Made by a program: the position numbers and the translations under genes
Part shown: positions 25,114-33,974 of the stretch, one piece after another
Layout of the letters: each line of letters begins with the position of its first letter
Position numbering within the stretch: position 1 is the stretch's first letter
Notes under the pieces: generated by a model
What the model saw: only the letters and a program-made list of their open reading frames with translations
The model's database searches: none
What the model was told of the DNA's origin: nothing
Assembly (NCBI RefSeq): GCF_004151235.1
Contig: NZ_JUIV01000014.1
Coordinates: forward strand, 62,001-126,000
Length of the DNA: 64,000 nucleotides
Source of the DNA: Flavobacterium anhuiense
GTDB taxonomy: Bacteria > Bacteroidota > Bacteroidia > Flavobacteriales > Flavobacteriaceae
Reading direction: 5' to 3'

Positions 25114-27318
25114 TTAAACCTTAACAGTTTCTATAATTTTATCCAATGTAATTGGTAAATCTCGAACACGTTTTCCTGTGGCATTAAAAACAGCATTTGC
25201 AATCGCAGGCGCCATTCCGACTAAAGCCGTTTCACCCAGACCTTTCGTTCCCATTGGATTACTGATTGGGTCTTTTTTATTAACGAAGAAAACCTCTTGT
25301 TTTTCAATATCAGCATTTACAGGAACATGATAATCTGCAAAATTATTGTTGATTGGACGTCCAAAACGATGATCGATTTCTAAAGCTTCCATTAATCCCA
25401 TTCCGATTCCTCCTACTGCACCGCCAAACATTTGTCCTGCAGAAGTTTTCTGGTTGATTACCGTTCCAATATCAGCGCAAGAAACTACGTGAGCCAATCT
25501 TATTTTACCCAAATTCGGATTCACCAATACTTTTACAAAATGAACGGAAAAAGAGTAAATTGAGTATTTCTTAGCCTCTTCAGCAGCTTTAGAAAGATTT
25601 TCTACTTCAAAATCTTCTAATTTATTACTACTTAAAAGTGTAGCTAACGTAACCGATTTCGATTTGTCTTTTTTTGAAGAAATCACGCCATTTTCAAAAG
25701 TTAAATCGGTAATAGCAATTCCTTTCAAAGATGAACTTTTACTTGCCAATTCGATTACTTTACTCAATAATAAATTACAAGCATCGTGTACCGCAGAACC
25801 AACAGATGAAGTCGTTGCCGAACCTCCTTGTGTTGGGCCTTTTGGCAGTCCGCTTTTACCCATTTCGATAATTACGTTTTCCGCAGGCAAACCTATAACT
25901 TCAGCTCCAATCGCCGTCATCATAGTTGCCGTTCCCGGTCCCATATCGTTTACACTACATTGCAAAACTAAATCACCATTGGCCAATAATTTTGCTTTTA
26001 CAGAAGTTGGACTTCGATAACAGCCGAAAGTTCCTGTTCCCATTCCGTAGCCCACCAGCCAATTTCCTTCTTTAACGGAACCTGGTTCATTTTTACGGTT
26101 TTTCCAGCCAATGCGTTCCATTCCGCCTTCGTAACATTCCAAAAGATATTTACTGCTCCACGGTTTATTTTGTTCTTGATCTTTTTCGGCATAATTCAGT
26201 TTACGGAATTCAATCGGATCTAAGTTTAATTTATATGCCATTTCATCCATTGCACTTTCTAAGGCAAAAGAACCTGTTGCTTCACCTGGGCCGCGCATCC
26301 AAATTGGCGTACAAGTGTCCAAAGGAACAATTCTATATCGTGTTGAAACATTTGGACAATCATAAATAAATCGAGACATATTTACTGTTCCTTCCATAAA
26401 ATCTTCATAACTCGAAGTCATCGCTACAGCTTCATGTGTTAAACCTGTCAATTTTCCATCTTTGGTTGCGCCAAGACCCATTTTCTGAATGGTGTAAGGT
26501 CTAAACCCAACATTGGTAAACATCTGTTCGCGATGCAACACTAATTTAACTGGACGATTTAATTTTTTAGCTCCAATTAAAGCTGCAATTTCATACGGCC
26601 AAGTGTGCAATCCCATTCCGAAAGCACCTCCAAGATATTCAGCATGAACCTCAACATCTTCAACAGGCACTCCAAAAACTCCAGCAACACTTCTGCGCGT
26701 TCCTTCGACACCTTGGCTTTTTGTGTATAAAATAGGTTTATTGCCTTCCCATTTGGCAATGATATTGGCCAATTCCATCGGGTTATGCACCTCGGTTGGA
26801 ATTGTATATTCCGTTTCTAATATTACCTCAGCATTTTTATAGCCGTCATGTTCACCGCGATGATAATCATTTCCTTTATCGGTTTCTACTTTTTTTTCTT
26901 TTTCAGCCGCTTTTTTAAGTTCTGTCGAATGTTCTTCTTTAAAATAATCGGCTTTAATTAAACTCGCTGCATATCGCATACGTTCAAAAGTATCGGCAAT
27001 CACCAAAGCAATTGGCTGATCGTAATACAAAACCGAATCATCTTTGAAAATCTGCAATGGCTGACCAAAATTGTGCTTGTCCTTTGCTTTTTCGTAGCCA
27101 GCAGGTTTATCTACATTTAAATGTGTAATTACCGCCAAAACCCCTGGTGCCCATTCTGCTTTTTTAGTATCAATGGTTTTAATTCTTCCTTTCGCAATCG
27201 TACTTCCTACCAAACAGGCATAGACAACACCTGCCGTTTTATACTCTGCCGAATAAGTTGCTGAACCCGTTACTTTAGCAAATCCGTCAACTCTATTAAT
27301 ATTACTTGTCTTGCTCAT
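25114..27318 (-). CDS. paoC: molybdopterin-binding subunit of a PaoABC-like aldehyde/xanthine oxidase-family enzyme
   Basis: A 734-residue large subunit of a molybdenum hydroxylase, close to the length of E. coli PaoC. Conserved stretches include EYLGGAFGMGLHTWPYEIAAL, TPIWMRGPGEATGSFALESAMDE, NDMGPGTATMMTAIGAEVIGL and, near the C-terminus, PMGTKGLGETALVG. The glutamate there (Glu696) is the base that activates the Mo-bound water. It oxidises aldehydes or heterocycles, probably in the periplasm because the small subunit has a Tat signal. It is the third gene of the operon and starts 7 bases after the FAD subunit. Confidence 0.9.
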   Translation of the reverse strand: MSKTSNINRVDGFAKVTGSATYSAEYKTAGVVYACLVGSTIAKGRIKTIDTKKAEWAPGVLAVITHLNVDKPAGYEKAKDKHNFGQPLQIFKDDSVLYYDQPIALVIADTFERMRYAASLIKADYFKEEHSTELKKAAEKEKKVETDKGNDYHRGEHDGYKNAEVILETEYTIPTEVHNPMELANIIAKWEGNKPILYTKSQGVEGTRRSVAGVFGVPVEDVEVHAEYLGGAFGMGLHTWPYEIAALIGAKKLNRPVKLVLHREQMFTNVGFRPYTIQKMGLGATKDGKLTGLTHEAVAMTSSYEDFMEGTVNMSRFIYDCPNVSTRYRIVPLDTCTPIWMRGPGEATGSFALESAMDEMAYKLNLDPIEFRKLNYAEKDQEQNKPWSSKYLLECYEGGMERIGWKNRKNEPGSVKEGNWLVGYGMGTGTFGCYRSPTSVKAKLLANGDLVLQCSVNDMGPGTATMMTAIGAEVIGLPAENVIIEMGKSGLPKGPTQGGSATTSSVGSAVHDACNLLLSKVIELASKSSSLKGIAITDLTFENGVISSKKDKSKSVTLATLLSSNKLEDFEVENLSKAAEEAKKYSIYSFSVHFVKVLVNPNLGKIRLAHVVSCADIGTVINQKTSAGQMFGGAVGGIGMGLMEALEIDHRFGRPINNNFADYHVPVNADIEKQEVFFVNKKDPISNPMGTKGLGETALVGMAPAIANAVFNATGKRVRDLPITLDKIIETVKV

Positions 27319-27325
27319 AATCTAA

Positions 27326-28306
27326 TTATTTTGATGCTGCTATTGTAAGTGCTTCTGTTACTGCATTCTCTCCAAGCGTTATTTTAAAATTATTATCACC
27401 GTATCCTTTTGCTCCTTTCATAGACAAATGGCCCGCTTGTTTAAATAGATCTTCTGAAATTGTTTTTCCTTTCAGGAATTTTTCTGTTTCAGTCAATCTC
27501 CATGGTTTATGTGCCACACCGCCCATGGCCAATCTGACATCATTGATGGTATTGTTTTTTATATCTAAAGCCACTGCAACAGATACTAATGCAAAAGCAT
27601 AACTCGTTCTGTCACGAACTTTTAGATAATGCACATTTTTAGTAAAATTATTATCTGGAATTTCAACAGCCGTAATCAATTCTCTACTGTCAAGTGTATT
27701 GTCTTTTTCTGGTGTGTTTCCGGGAATTCGATGAAAATCGGTGAAATCAATTTCTCGTTTTCCTTTTGGACCTTCTACCAAAACTTTCGCGTCAAGCGCA
27801 GCCAAAGCTACGCACATATCACTCGGGTGGACTGCAATACAGCTATCCGAAGTTCCAAAAACTGCTGCCATTCGGTTCGAACCGCCAATTGCGCCGCATC
27901 CGCTTTTTGGTGTTCTTTTATTGCATGGCATATCAATATTGTAATAATACGAACAACGCGTTTTTTGAAGCATATTACCACCCACTGTTGCCATATGGCG
28001 AATTTGCTGAGAAGCTCCAGCTGCTAAAGCCAATGCCAACAAAGGATATTTTTCTTTTATAGAAGCATCTTCGGCAACCTGACTGTTTTTTGCTAAAGCG
28101 CCAATTGAAACTTTCCCTTTTAAGAATTCTATTTTCTTTAAATCCAATCCATTAATGTCAACTAGTTTATCTGGAGCTACAATATTTTTCTTCATTAAAT
28201 CGACAAGATTCGTTCCTCCTGCAATAAACATCGACGAATTATCTTTTGCTTTTCCTGTAACTGCCGATGAAGACGACAAAGCCTTTATTATCTGAAAATT
28301 TTTCAT
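27326..28306 (-). CDS. paoB: FAD-binding subunit of the PaoABC-like molybdenum hydroxylase
   Basis: A 326-residue FAD_binding_5/CO dehydrogenase flavoprotein C-terminal-type protein (FIAGGTNLVDLMKKNI, ATVGGNMLQKTRC, and MGGVAHKPWRLTETEKFLKGK). It carries the cysteine-rich loop TRCSYYYNIDMPCNKR-PKSGCGAIGG, which in the E. coli PaoB type binds an extra 4Fe-4S cluster, so electrons can pass from Mo through 2Fe-2S to FAD by the same route. The start overlaps the stop of paoA by four bases. Confidence 0.9.
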   Translation of the reverse strand: MKNFQIIKALSSSSAVTGKAKDNSSMFIAGGTNLVDLMKKNIVAPDKLVDINGLDLKKIEFLKGKVSIGALAKNSQVAEDASIKEKYPLLALALAAGASQQIRHMATVGGNMLQKTRCSYYYNIDMPCNKRTPKSGCGAIGGSNRMAAVFGTSDSCIAVHPSDMCVALAALDAKVLVEGPKGKREIDFTDFHRIPGNTPEKDNTLDSRELITAVEIPDNNFTKNVHYLKVRDRTSYAFALVSVAVALDIKNNTINDVRLAMGGVAHKPWRLTETEKFLKGKTISEDLFKQAGHLSMKGAKGYGDNNFKITLGENAVTEALTIAASK

Positions 28307-28941
28307 ATCTCCTTTCCTCCTTCCTTCACTTCAGTTATAGCATCGACAATATTGTGATAAGCGCCACATCTGCAAATGTTCCCACTCATGTACTCTCTAA
28401 TTTCTTCTCTGCTGTTGGCATGGCCTTCTTTTATACACGCAATTCCCGACATAATCTGACCGGGAGTACAATATCCACACTGAAAGCCATCATGTTTGAT
28501 AAAAGCTTCCTGCATCGGATGTAGTTTTTTTCCTTTTGCAAGACCTTCGATTGTAGTTACTTGCGCGTTTTGCTGCATTGAAGCCAGAGAAAGACACGAC
28601 AAAATTCGGGTTCCGTTTACATGAACTGTACACGCACCACATTGCCCGTGATCGCAGCCTTTTTTTGTCCCAGTGAGTTGCAATTGTTCACGAAGTAAAT
28701 CTAATAAAGTTGTTCTTGGTTCGATATTGAGATTATGTTTTGTGCCATTTACTTCAATAGAAAGCGGTACAGTTTCTAGATATTCCGCTATTTTTTCATC
28801 CCATTTCTTTTCTGATGCCATTACCAATGAAGGAGGCGTCAGAGCAAGAGCGGTAAAAAGTCCTGATTTCTTTATAAAGTCACGGCGGGAATTAGCATCT
28901 TCCGACGTTACTTTATTCTGATTTGTTTTTTTAGAAGCCAT
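28303..28941 (-). CDS. paoA: 2Fe-2S subunit of the PaoABC-like enzyme with Tat signal
   Basis: A 212-residue protein. The N-terminus has the twin-arginine motif SRRDFIKKSG followed by a hydrophobic stretch, so the folded complex should be exported by Tat. A ferredoxin-type 2Fe-2S domain (GCDHGQCGACTVHVNGTRILSC) and the C-terminal four-helix 2Fe-2S domain (QCGYCTPGQIMSG, GNICRCGAYHNI) follow. It is the first gene of a tight three-gene operon with overlapping or near-touching genes. Confidence 0.92.
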   Translation of the reverse strand: MASKKTNQNKVTSEDANSRRDFIKKSGLFTALALTPPSLVMASEKKWDEKIAEYLETVPLSIEVNGTKHNLNIEPRTTLLDLLREQLQLTGTKKGCDHGQCGACTVHVNGTRILSCLSLASMQQNAQVTTIEGLAKGKKLHPMQEAFIKHDGFQCGYCTPGQIMSGIACIKEGHANSREEIREYMSGNICRCGAYHNIVDAITEVKEGGKEI

Positions 28942-28985
28942 TCAATCTATTTGTTAAATTAGCAAATTCGCTTTTGTCATTCTAA

Positions 28986-28993
28986 CAAATTTA
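28986..28993 (-). promoter_or_regulatory. possible -7 box TAAATTTG upstream of paoA
   Basis: On the minus strand TAAATTTG matches TAnnTTTG and lies about 45 bases before the paoA start. No good -33 TTTG is present at the right distance, so support is limited. Confidence 0.3.
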
Positions 28994-29068
28994 GCGATCT
29001 TATGTAAGAAAAAATTATAAAATTCAAACATTACTCTTATTTAGAATAATTACAATTTTGTCGTTTTT

Positions 29069-29250
29069 TAAACCGCAAAGGCGCTATGGTTTCGCAAAGT
29101 TCGCAATGCTTTCTATTGTTTTTCTCTCAGATTTCGCAGATAGTGCAGATTTTAAATATGATAAAAAGATTTACGAAGATTTTTTATGATAGAAATAAAT
29201 AAAAAATCTGTTTAAATCTGCAAAATCTGCGAGAGAAAAAAATTATGAGC
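29069..29250. repeat. layered palindromic repeat in the 391-base paoA-nifS gap
   Basis: The gap between the divergent paoA and cysteine desulfurase genes holds aaaccgcaaaggcgc words. Tttctctcagatttcgcagat (29130-29150) is mirrored by atctgcaaaatctgcgagagaaa (29215-29238). These are the same cagatt/aatctg words as at 18048-18390 and 61348-61570. Apart from the possible paoA promoter I see nothing else in the gap. Confidence 0.6.
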
Positions 29251-29332
29251 ATTAAAACTTTGGGAGCTTTACAGTTAATTTTCCATATAGATTAATTCTG
29301 AAATTGTATTTTTACTGAATCAAGCTCAAATT

Positions 29333-30484
29333 ATGTCACAGCAAGAAATCATTTACCTGGATAATAATGCTACAACTCGTGTTGATGAACGCGTTTTGGA
29401 TGCGATGCTTCCCTATTTTACGAATTATTATGCCAATTCAACCAGTACACATTTGGCTGGTTTAACAGTAAAAGAAGCTGTTGAAAATGCTGCTTGGCAA
29501 ACTGCGGATTTAATTAATGCCAATGCCGATGAAATTATATTCACTTCTGGTGCTACAGAAAGCATCAATCTGGCCATAAAAGGACTCGCTGATCAAAACA
29601 AAAAACATATCATTACCATGCAGACCGAACATAAAGCCGTTCTTGAAACTTGCCACTTTATGGAAAGCATTGGTTTTGAAGTTACTTATCTTCCAACCGC
29701 TGCTGATGGTCTTTTAGATATTCAACTTTTAGAAGAAATAATAACAGATAAAACACTGGTTTTCATTGGAATGTTTTCTAATAATGAAACTGGCGTCATA
29801 CAAAACATTAGTGCGATTTCTAAAACACTGAAAGTCAAAAATGTACTTTTTATATGCGATGCTACTCAAGGGGTTGGAAAAATTCCGATTGATGTAAAAA
29901 AGCTTGAAATTGATTTTTTAGCCTTATCTGCTCATAAATTTTACGGCCCAAAGGGAGTTGGCGCTTTGTACATTTCGGCGAAAGCCAAAGTAAAATTATC
30001 TCCTCAGATTCTTGGAGGAGGACAACAGAGAAAATTAAGAAGCGGAACGTTAAATGTTCCCGGAATTATAGGTTTAGGAAAAGCATCGGAAATTGCTGTA
30101 AATGAATTAGAAAAAGATCAAAATAGAGTTTCTCTATTACGTGACAAACTTGAAAAAGGTTTGTTGCAGTTTGAAGGATCTTTTGTAAACGGAAATACAG
30201 AAAACCGAATTTATAATACTTCAAATATTTGTTTTCCTGGCGTAAATTCAGAACAGCTGATTTTGGCTTTGGGAAATATATCCGTCTCAAACGGCGCTTC
30301 TTGTTCGGCCGTGACTACTGAACCTTCTCATGTTCTAAAAGCCATGGGATTATCTGATGAAGACGCTTTGAGTTCGATTCGTTTTAGTTTGGGAAGATTT
30401 ACTCCAGAAGAAGAAATTGATATTGCTGTTGAGCGAGTTTTGAGTTTAGCTAAAGAGTTTGCCGCTAAGGCGCTGAGACACTAA
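29333..30484 (+). CDS. cysteine desulfurase family protein
   Basis: A 383-residue class V aminotransferase-fold, PLP-dependent enzyme. PLP-binding Lys202 lies in LSAHKFYGPKGVGALY, and the catalytic Cys324 lies in SNGASCSAVTTEPSHVLKAMG. It takes sulfur from cysteine to form a persulfide. Between a molybdenum hydroxylase operon and XdhC/MocA genes, a likely job is giving the sulfido ligand for the molybdenum cofactor; Fe-S assembly is the alternative. The C-terminal AAKALRH is coded by an intergenic repeat (gccgctaaggcgctgagaca), so the original end was probably a few residues earlier. Confidence 0.88.
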   Translation: MSQQEIIYLDNNATTRVDERVLDAMLPYFTNYYANSTSTHLAGLTVKEAVENAAWQTADLINANADEIIFTSGATESINLAIKGLADQNKKHIITMQTEHKAVLETCHFMESIGFEVTYLPTAADGLLDIQLLEEIITDKTLVFIGMFSNNETGVIQNISAISKTLKVKNVLFICDATQGVGKIPIDVKKLEIDFLALSAHKFYGPKGVGALYISAKAKVKLSPQILGGGQQRKLRSGTLNVPGIIGLGKASEIAVNELEKDQNRVSLLRDKLEKGLLQFEGSFVNGNTENRIYNTSNICFPGVNSEQLILALGNISVSNGASCSAVTTEPSHVLKAMGLSDEDALSSIRFSLGRFTPEEEIDIAVERVLSLAKEFAAKALRH

Positions 30485-30547
30485 GTTTTTTTGATCTGTT
30501 TTTAATCTCGTAAAGATTAATTATCACTTATCATACCTCATAATTTT

Positions 30548-30647
30548 GTCATTTCGACGAAGGAGAAATCTTCTTTGGTAATTCCGTACAGAATATTGCC
30601 AATCTTTATAGAGCTACTTGTAGAGATTTCTCCTTCGTCGAAATGAC
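30548..30647. repeat. GTCATTTCGACGAAGGAG inverted-repeat element (copy 4)
   Basis: 100 bases with the same arms as copy 1 and the core GCCAATCTTTATAGAGCTAC. The outer flanks are gctaaggcgctgagaca on the left (inside the desulfurase gene) and cttcgtaactctgtaactttg on the right, so this is again a nested arrangement. It lies between two convergent genes. Confidence 0.8.
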
Positions 30648-30703
30648 AAACTATACCTGAAAATCTTCGTAACTCTGTAACTTTGACCCTTTGCACCTAA
30701 AAT

Positions 30704-31306
30704 CTAAGAAATCAACTTCTGATAATCTTCCTCCGTGTCAATATCAATATTTCCTTTTTCAAAAGGAACTGAAACTACATCATCAGCATATTTTTTAATG
30801 AGTTTTTTGGCTCCTTCCCTTCCTTTCAATTTTAGAAGTTCCTCAAAGTATTTTTGGTGAAATAAAGCTGGTGTTCCTAAAGTTTCCGCATAAGCTGATG
30901 CTGCAATTCCCTTTTCAGTTCTCTTAGATTGGTTGATTAAATTTTCGAAGACAGAACTTGTTACAAAAGGCTGGTCGCAGACTGATAGAATGCACTGTTC
31001 GCAATCGGGGTTTAAAAGCATTAATTCTGTAATTCCTTTGACAATTGAAGAAGACATTCCGCTCACCCATTCAGAATTGAATGAAAGTTTTATTTCAGGC
31101 AAATTAATCCCTTTTTCTATTACATCATGATTTGCACCTGTTACCACTATTAAAAAAGAATTTTGAATCTTTAAAGCTTCTGAAATCGTATTTTTGAGAA
31201 GAGTTGATTCTTTATGTTTTAATAACTGTTTGGGTCTGCCTAATCTAGACGAATTTCCAGCTGCAAGAATGATAATGCCAATTTTCTGATGATTTTTATT
31301 TTCCAT
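30704..31306 (-). CDS. MobA/MocA-like molybdenum cofactor nucleotidyltransferase
   Basis: Starting at the second ATG (31306, MENKNHQK) gives 200 residues; another ATG lies four codons upstream (31318). The nucleotidyltransferase signature LAAGNSSRLGRPKQLL is at residues 14-29, and the metal-binding acidic site is in CDQPFVTSSVF. The family includes MocA, which makes molybdopterin cytosine dinucleotide for xanthine-oxidase-family enzymes, and MobA. The start lies inside the end of the XdhC gene (11-base overlap), so the two are co-translated, which fits cofactor maturation for the nearby hydroxylase. Confidence 0.85.
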   Translation of the reverse strand: MENKNHQKIGIIILAAGNSSRLGRPKQLLKHKESTLLKNTISEALKIQNSFLIVVTGANHDVIEKGINLPEIKLSFNSEWVSGMSSSIVKGITELMLLNPDCEQCILSVCDQPFVTSSVFENLINQSKRTEKGIAASAYAETLGTPALFHQKYFEELLKLKGREGAKKLIKKYADDVVSVPFEKGNIDIDTEEDYQKLIS

Positions 31307-32417
31307 AATGAATTTCATTATGAATTTTGCCCGATTTATATTTCAACGATGTTCCAGCACGTTCAGAGGCAACGGCTTTAATTTCAGAAACAATAGAAAG
31401 GGCGATTTCCTCTGAGGTTTCAGCTCCGATATCTAGACCAACAGGGCTATGAATTCGGCTTAACTGTTCTTGGCTTACTGTAATTCCTTCAATCAAAAGA
31501 TCATCTAGCATTCGATTGAATTTTGATTTTGGACCTAAGATGCCAACATAATGATAATTGGTTTGCAATAATGATTTTAAAACCGTCAAATCGTATTTGT
31601 AATTGTGTGTCATTAAAAGAAAATAAGTCTGATCGTCGATAATAACTTGATCAAGAAAATGTTCGGGTTTTACAACCGAAATTTGGCTGGCTTCTGGAAA
31701 ACGTTTTGAAGTGGCGTGTGTGGCGCGACCTTCTGCAATAGTAATTTTCCATCCCAAAACAGCAACCATTTTCACCAGTGGCTGAATATCATTTCCTGCA
31801 CCAGCAATTATGAGTGAAATAGATGGTTTTACATATTCAATTAAGGCTTCGTTGTCGTTTTCTTCCTGAAGTTTTTTTACTACCGATGTTTTGCTTTCAA
31901 GCACTTCTTTTACATCAGAAATTAGGTTTAAATCATTGTTATAATTTATAAGCGGATTGTCTTTTCTAAAAAACAAAGTGGTTCCAGTTTGAAAAGCATT
32001 TCTTTTTAAAGAAAAAACGGTTACAATCACAGCTTCTTTCCTTTCTAATTCTAATTGTTTTAAAAGCTGAATCGGGCTGTTTCCAGCGTCTTCATTTATA
32101 TATTCAAAAAGAATATGAACGATTCCGTTGCAACCAAGCTGTAAACCAACTTCGGCATCTTCTTCGTTACTCGTATTATAAGTTACAAGTTTATTTTGCT
32201 TTTGATTTATAGAGAGAAGCGCTTTTCGCAACGCATCTCCTTCCAAACATCCGCCACTTATTGCACCTGTAAGCTGACCGTCTTCTGTTACAAGCATTCT
32301 AGCGCCTGGTTGTCTGTATGATGAGCCTTCAACTTTAACTACGGTCGCTAAAGCCGTTTTCTTTCCTTCAGATTTTGCTTGCGTGTAAGCTTTTAGAATT
32401 TCGCTGATTTCCTTCAT
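31296..32417 (-). CDS. XdhC/CoxI-family molybdenum enzyme maturation protein
   Basis: A 373-residue protein with the N-terminal XdhC_CoxI domain (ALATVVKVEGSSYRQPGARML, GAISGGCLEGD) and a C-terminal Rossmann-type XdhC_C domain (SLIIAGAGNDIQPLVKMVAVLGW). XdhC and PaoD bind the cofactor, protect it while it is sulfurated by a cysteine desulfurase, and insert it into the apoenzyme. With the MocA-like gene it forms a two-gene operon facing the desulfurase gene. All three plus paoABC make a complete maturation neighbourhood. Confidence 0.9.
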   Translation of the reverse strand: MKEISEILKAYTQAKSEGKKTALATVVKVEGSSYRQPGARMLVTEDGQLTGAISGGCLEGDALRKALLSINQKQNKLVTYNTSNEEDAEVGLQLGCNGIVHILFEYINEDAGNSPIQLLKQLELERKEAVIVTVFSLKRNAFQTGTTLFFRKDNPLINYNNDLNLISDVKEVLESKTSVVKKLQEENDNEALIEYVKPSISLIIAGAGNDIQPLVKMVAVLGWKITIAEGRATHATSKRFPEASQISVVKPEHFLDQVIIDDQTYFLLMTHNYKYDLTVLKSLLQTNYHYVGILGPKSKFNRMLDDLLIEGITVSQEQLSRIHSPVGLDIGAETSEEIALSIVSEIKAVASERAGTSLKYKSGKIHNEIHYGK

Positions 32418-32564
32418 AGTGAATCTTCATCAATAGAAATTAATATTGATGGTACTTTTTATCAGCTTAAAAATAAAAAAATATTACAAACTTAAGTACA
32501 ATCGCAGTAGTTAAGTTTATAACATTTTCCGTAAAAAGCTTAATTTAAAAGGTTTTAAATTATT

Positions 32565-33035
32565 TTATTCATTTAATTCTAAAAAATAATCCAACTTAGA
32601 TTTGATTACTTTTTTGTTTCTATCTAATAAATAAAGTTTTTCCGGATTTTTGCTGTAGTAACCATAATACGTTTGATCTTTTTCTGGTTTGTCCCAGTTT
32701 AGAATAAAAATCGTTCCATCAGGATCTTTTTCTAAACCTTTTTCTGTATTGATATTGCCTTTTTCTGTAAAGCTTTTTTCGGGCTGTTTTCCTTGATAGG
32801 TAGTGGATAATTGAAATTTATTAGCTACAACATCAATTTTTAAGATTGTTTTTATTCCCTCACAATCTGCACATGGCAATATTCCTTCATATACAGAAAT
32901 GCTCTCAACAGTATCCTCTTTTTCATTATTGACAATAGTGTCTGTCAAAACAGTACTATTTTCATCTTTACTATTTTTAGAATTACAAGATGTTACAATA
33001 ACAGTTGCAAACGCAAGTATAACTATTTTCTTCAT
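32565..33035 (-). CDS. NlpE-like lipoprotein
   Basis: The ATG at 33035 gives MKKIVILAFATVIVTSCNSK, a lipoprotein signal with the cysteine in TSC. The 156-residue protein has an NlpE N-terminal-type fold motif, VYEGILPCADCEGIKTILKI, including the CxxC pair of the family. NlpE proteins sense envelope stress or copper, but many Bacteroidota members are uncharacterised. An upstream TTG (33050) is possible but lies over the predicted -7 box. Confidence 0.8.
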   Translation of the reverse strand: MKKIVILAFATVIVTSCNSKNSKDENSTVLTDTIVNNEKEDTVESISVYEGILPCADCEGIKTILKIDVVANKFQLSTTYQGKQPEKSFTEKGNINTEKGLEKDPDGTIFILNWDKPEKDQTYYGYYSKNPEKLYLLDRNKKVIKSKLDYFLELNE

Positions 33036-33047
33036 ATTTTTTTTCTT

Positions 33048-33081
33048 CAAATATAAAGATTATTCTTACTTACATATCAAA
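33048..33081 (-). promoter_or_regulatory. predicted promoter of the NlpE-like gene (TTTG-22-TATATTTG)
   Basis: On the minus strand TATATTTG (33055-33048) is an exact TAnnTTTG match, with TTTG (33081-33078) 22 bases upstream. It ends 12 bases before the chosen ATG (33035), giving a very short leader, and argues against the upstream TTG start. Confidence 0.55.
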
Positions 33082-33102
33082 TTTAACTATTAAAGTTTAC
33101 AG

Positions 33103-33873
33103 CTAAATAATTCCCATGACCATCGCTGTTTGTATAGCCTCTGCAGTATTGGTAACTTTCAATTTTTCGATAATGTTTTGCCTGTGACGTCTTACCGTAT
33201 AGACTGAAATGTGCATTTCCGCAGCAATTTGTTCACTTTTGTATCCTTTTGCAACATTGGCTAAAACTTCCACTTCTCTTTTAGAAAGAATGGCTTCTGC
33301 CTTATTTTTATATTTCTCAGACTCAATTATCTCACCTGTCTGAATATTAAAAATCTTTCCGTCGATTCCCTTTCTAGGCTGTAAATCGGTTGATGGAATA
33401 TAAAGGCATAATGCAAGGGAAATACTGCCGTTGCTAAAAGTTTTGAGATAAATCGTTCGATGATTTATATAAGCACATTTTTCTACCGATTCTTTCACTC
33501 TTAAACGGCTAAACGTGCTGTAATTACAATATTCTTCTTTTGGTAGTCCTTTTAAAAACTGATAGAAATTAAGTTCTAAAACATGTCTTTCTATCAAATC
33601 TTCTGAATTGATTTTGGTAAAAATACATTCTTCAAAAGCAGAGTCAATTACAGCTTTTTCATTTGGCAGTCCAAAAACAGAACCGAAACTCCCGGCGTAG
33701 ATATAACTTCTATCGGATTGATAATCGGATAATACGGCTACACATTGTTCAATTTTGACATAATTGCTAACGAACTGTTTGTACATTTCAATATCATTAG
33801 ATTCTCCAATTTCAAATTTTTGTTCTAAAAATGTGGTCATTAATTGGTTTTCGATCGAAGAAGTCTGAGGCAT
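33103..33873 (-). CDS. LuxR-type transcriptional regulator
   Basis: A 256-residue protein. The C-terminal HTH (ILSKREVEVLANVAKGYKSEQIAAEMHISVYTVRRHRQNI) is of the LuxR/FixJ type. The N-terminal 180 residues (SYIYAGSFGSVFGLPNEKAV, RTIYLKTFSNGSISLALCLYIP) have a PAS-like look but no conserved phospho-acceptor. No membrane helix is present. Such stand-alone regulators are common in flavobacteria, and the target is unknown. It is divergent from the DUF1349 gene, with about 100 bases between them. Confidence 0.85.
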   Translation of the reverse strand: MPQTSSIENQLMTTFLEQKFEIGESNDIEMYKQFVSNYVKIEQCVAVLSDYQSDRSYIYAGSFGSVFGLPNEKAVIDSAFEECIFTKINSEDLIERHVLELNFYQFLKGLPKEEYCNYSTFSRLRVKESVEKCAYINHRTIYLKTFSNGSISLALCLYIPSTDLQPRKGIDGKIFNIQTGEIIESEKYKNKAEAILSKREVEVLANVAKGYKSEQIAAEMHISVYTVRRHRQNIIEKLKVTNTAEAIQTAMVMGII

Positions 33874-33974
33874 TTAGAAGTGTAATTGGTTAATTTTACG
33901 TATTGCCTCTTTTGTAAAGCAATTCTATTTTTGGAGCATTAAAAATATCACTTTCTATCCCAAAAAAATAATCT

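Noticed and set aside
27629..28062. Plus-strand frames of 67-132 codons inside the FAD subunit gene
   Set aside because: They are antisense shadows of a well-supported gene and show no recognisable domain or signal.
33036..33050. TTG start at 33050 for the NlpE-like protein
   Set aside because: It overlaps the predicted TATATTTG promoter box, and the ATG at 33035 gives a better lipoprotein signal.
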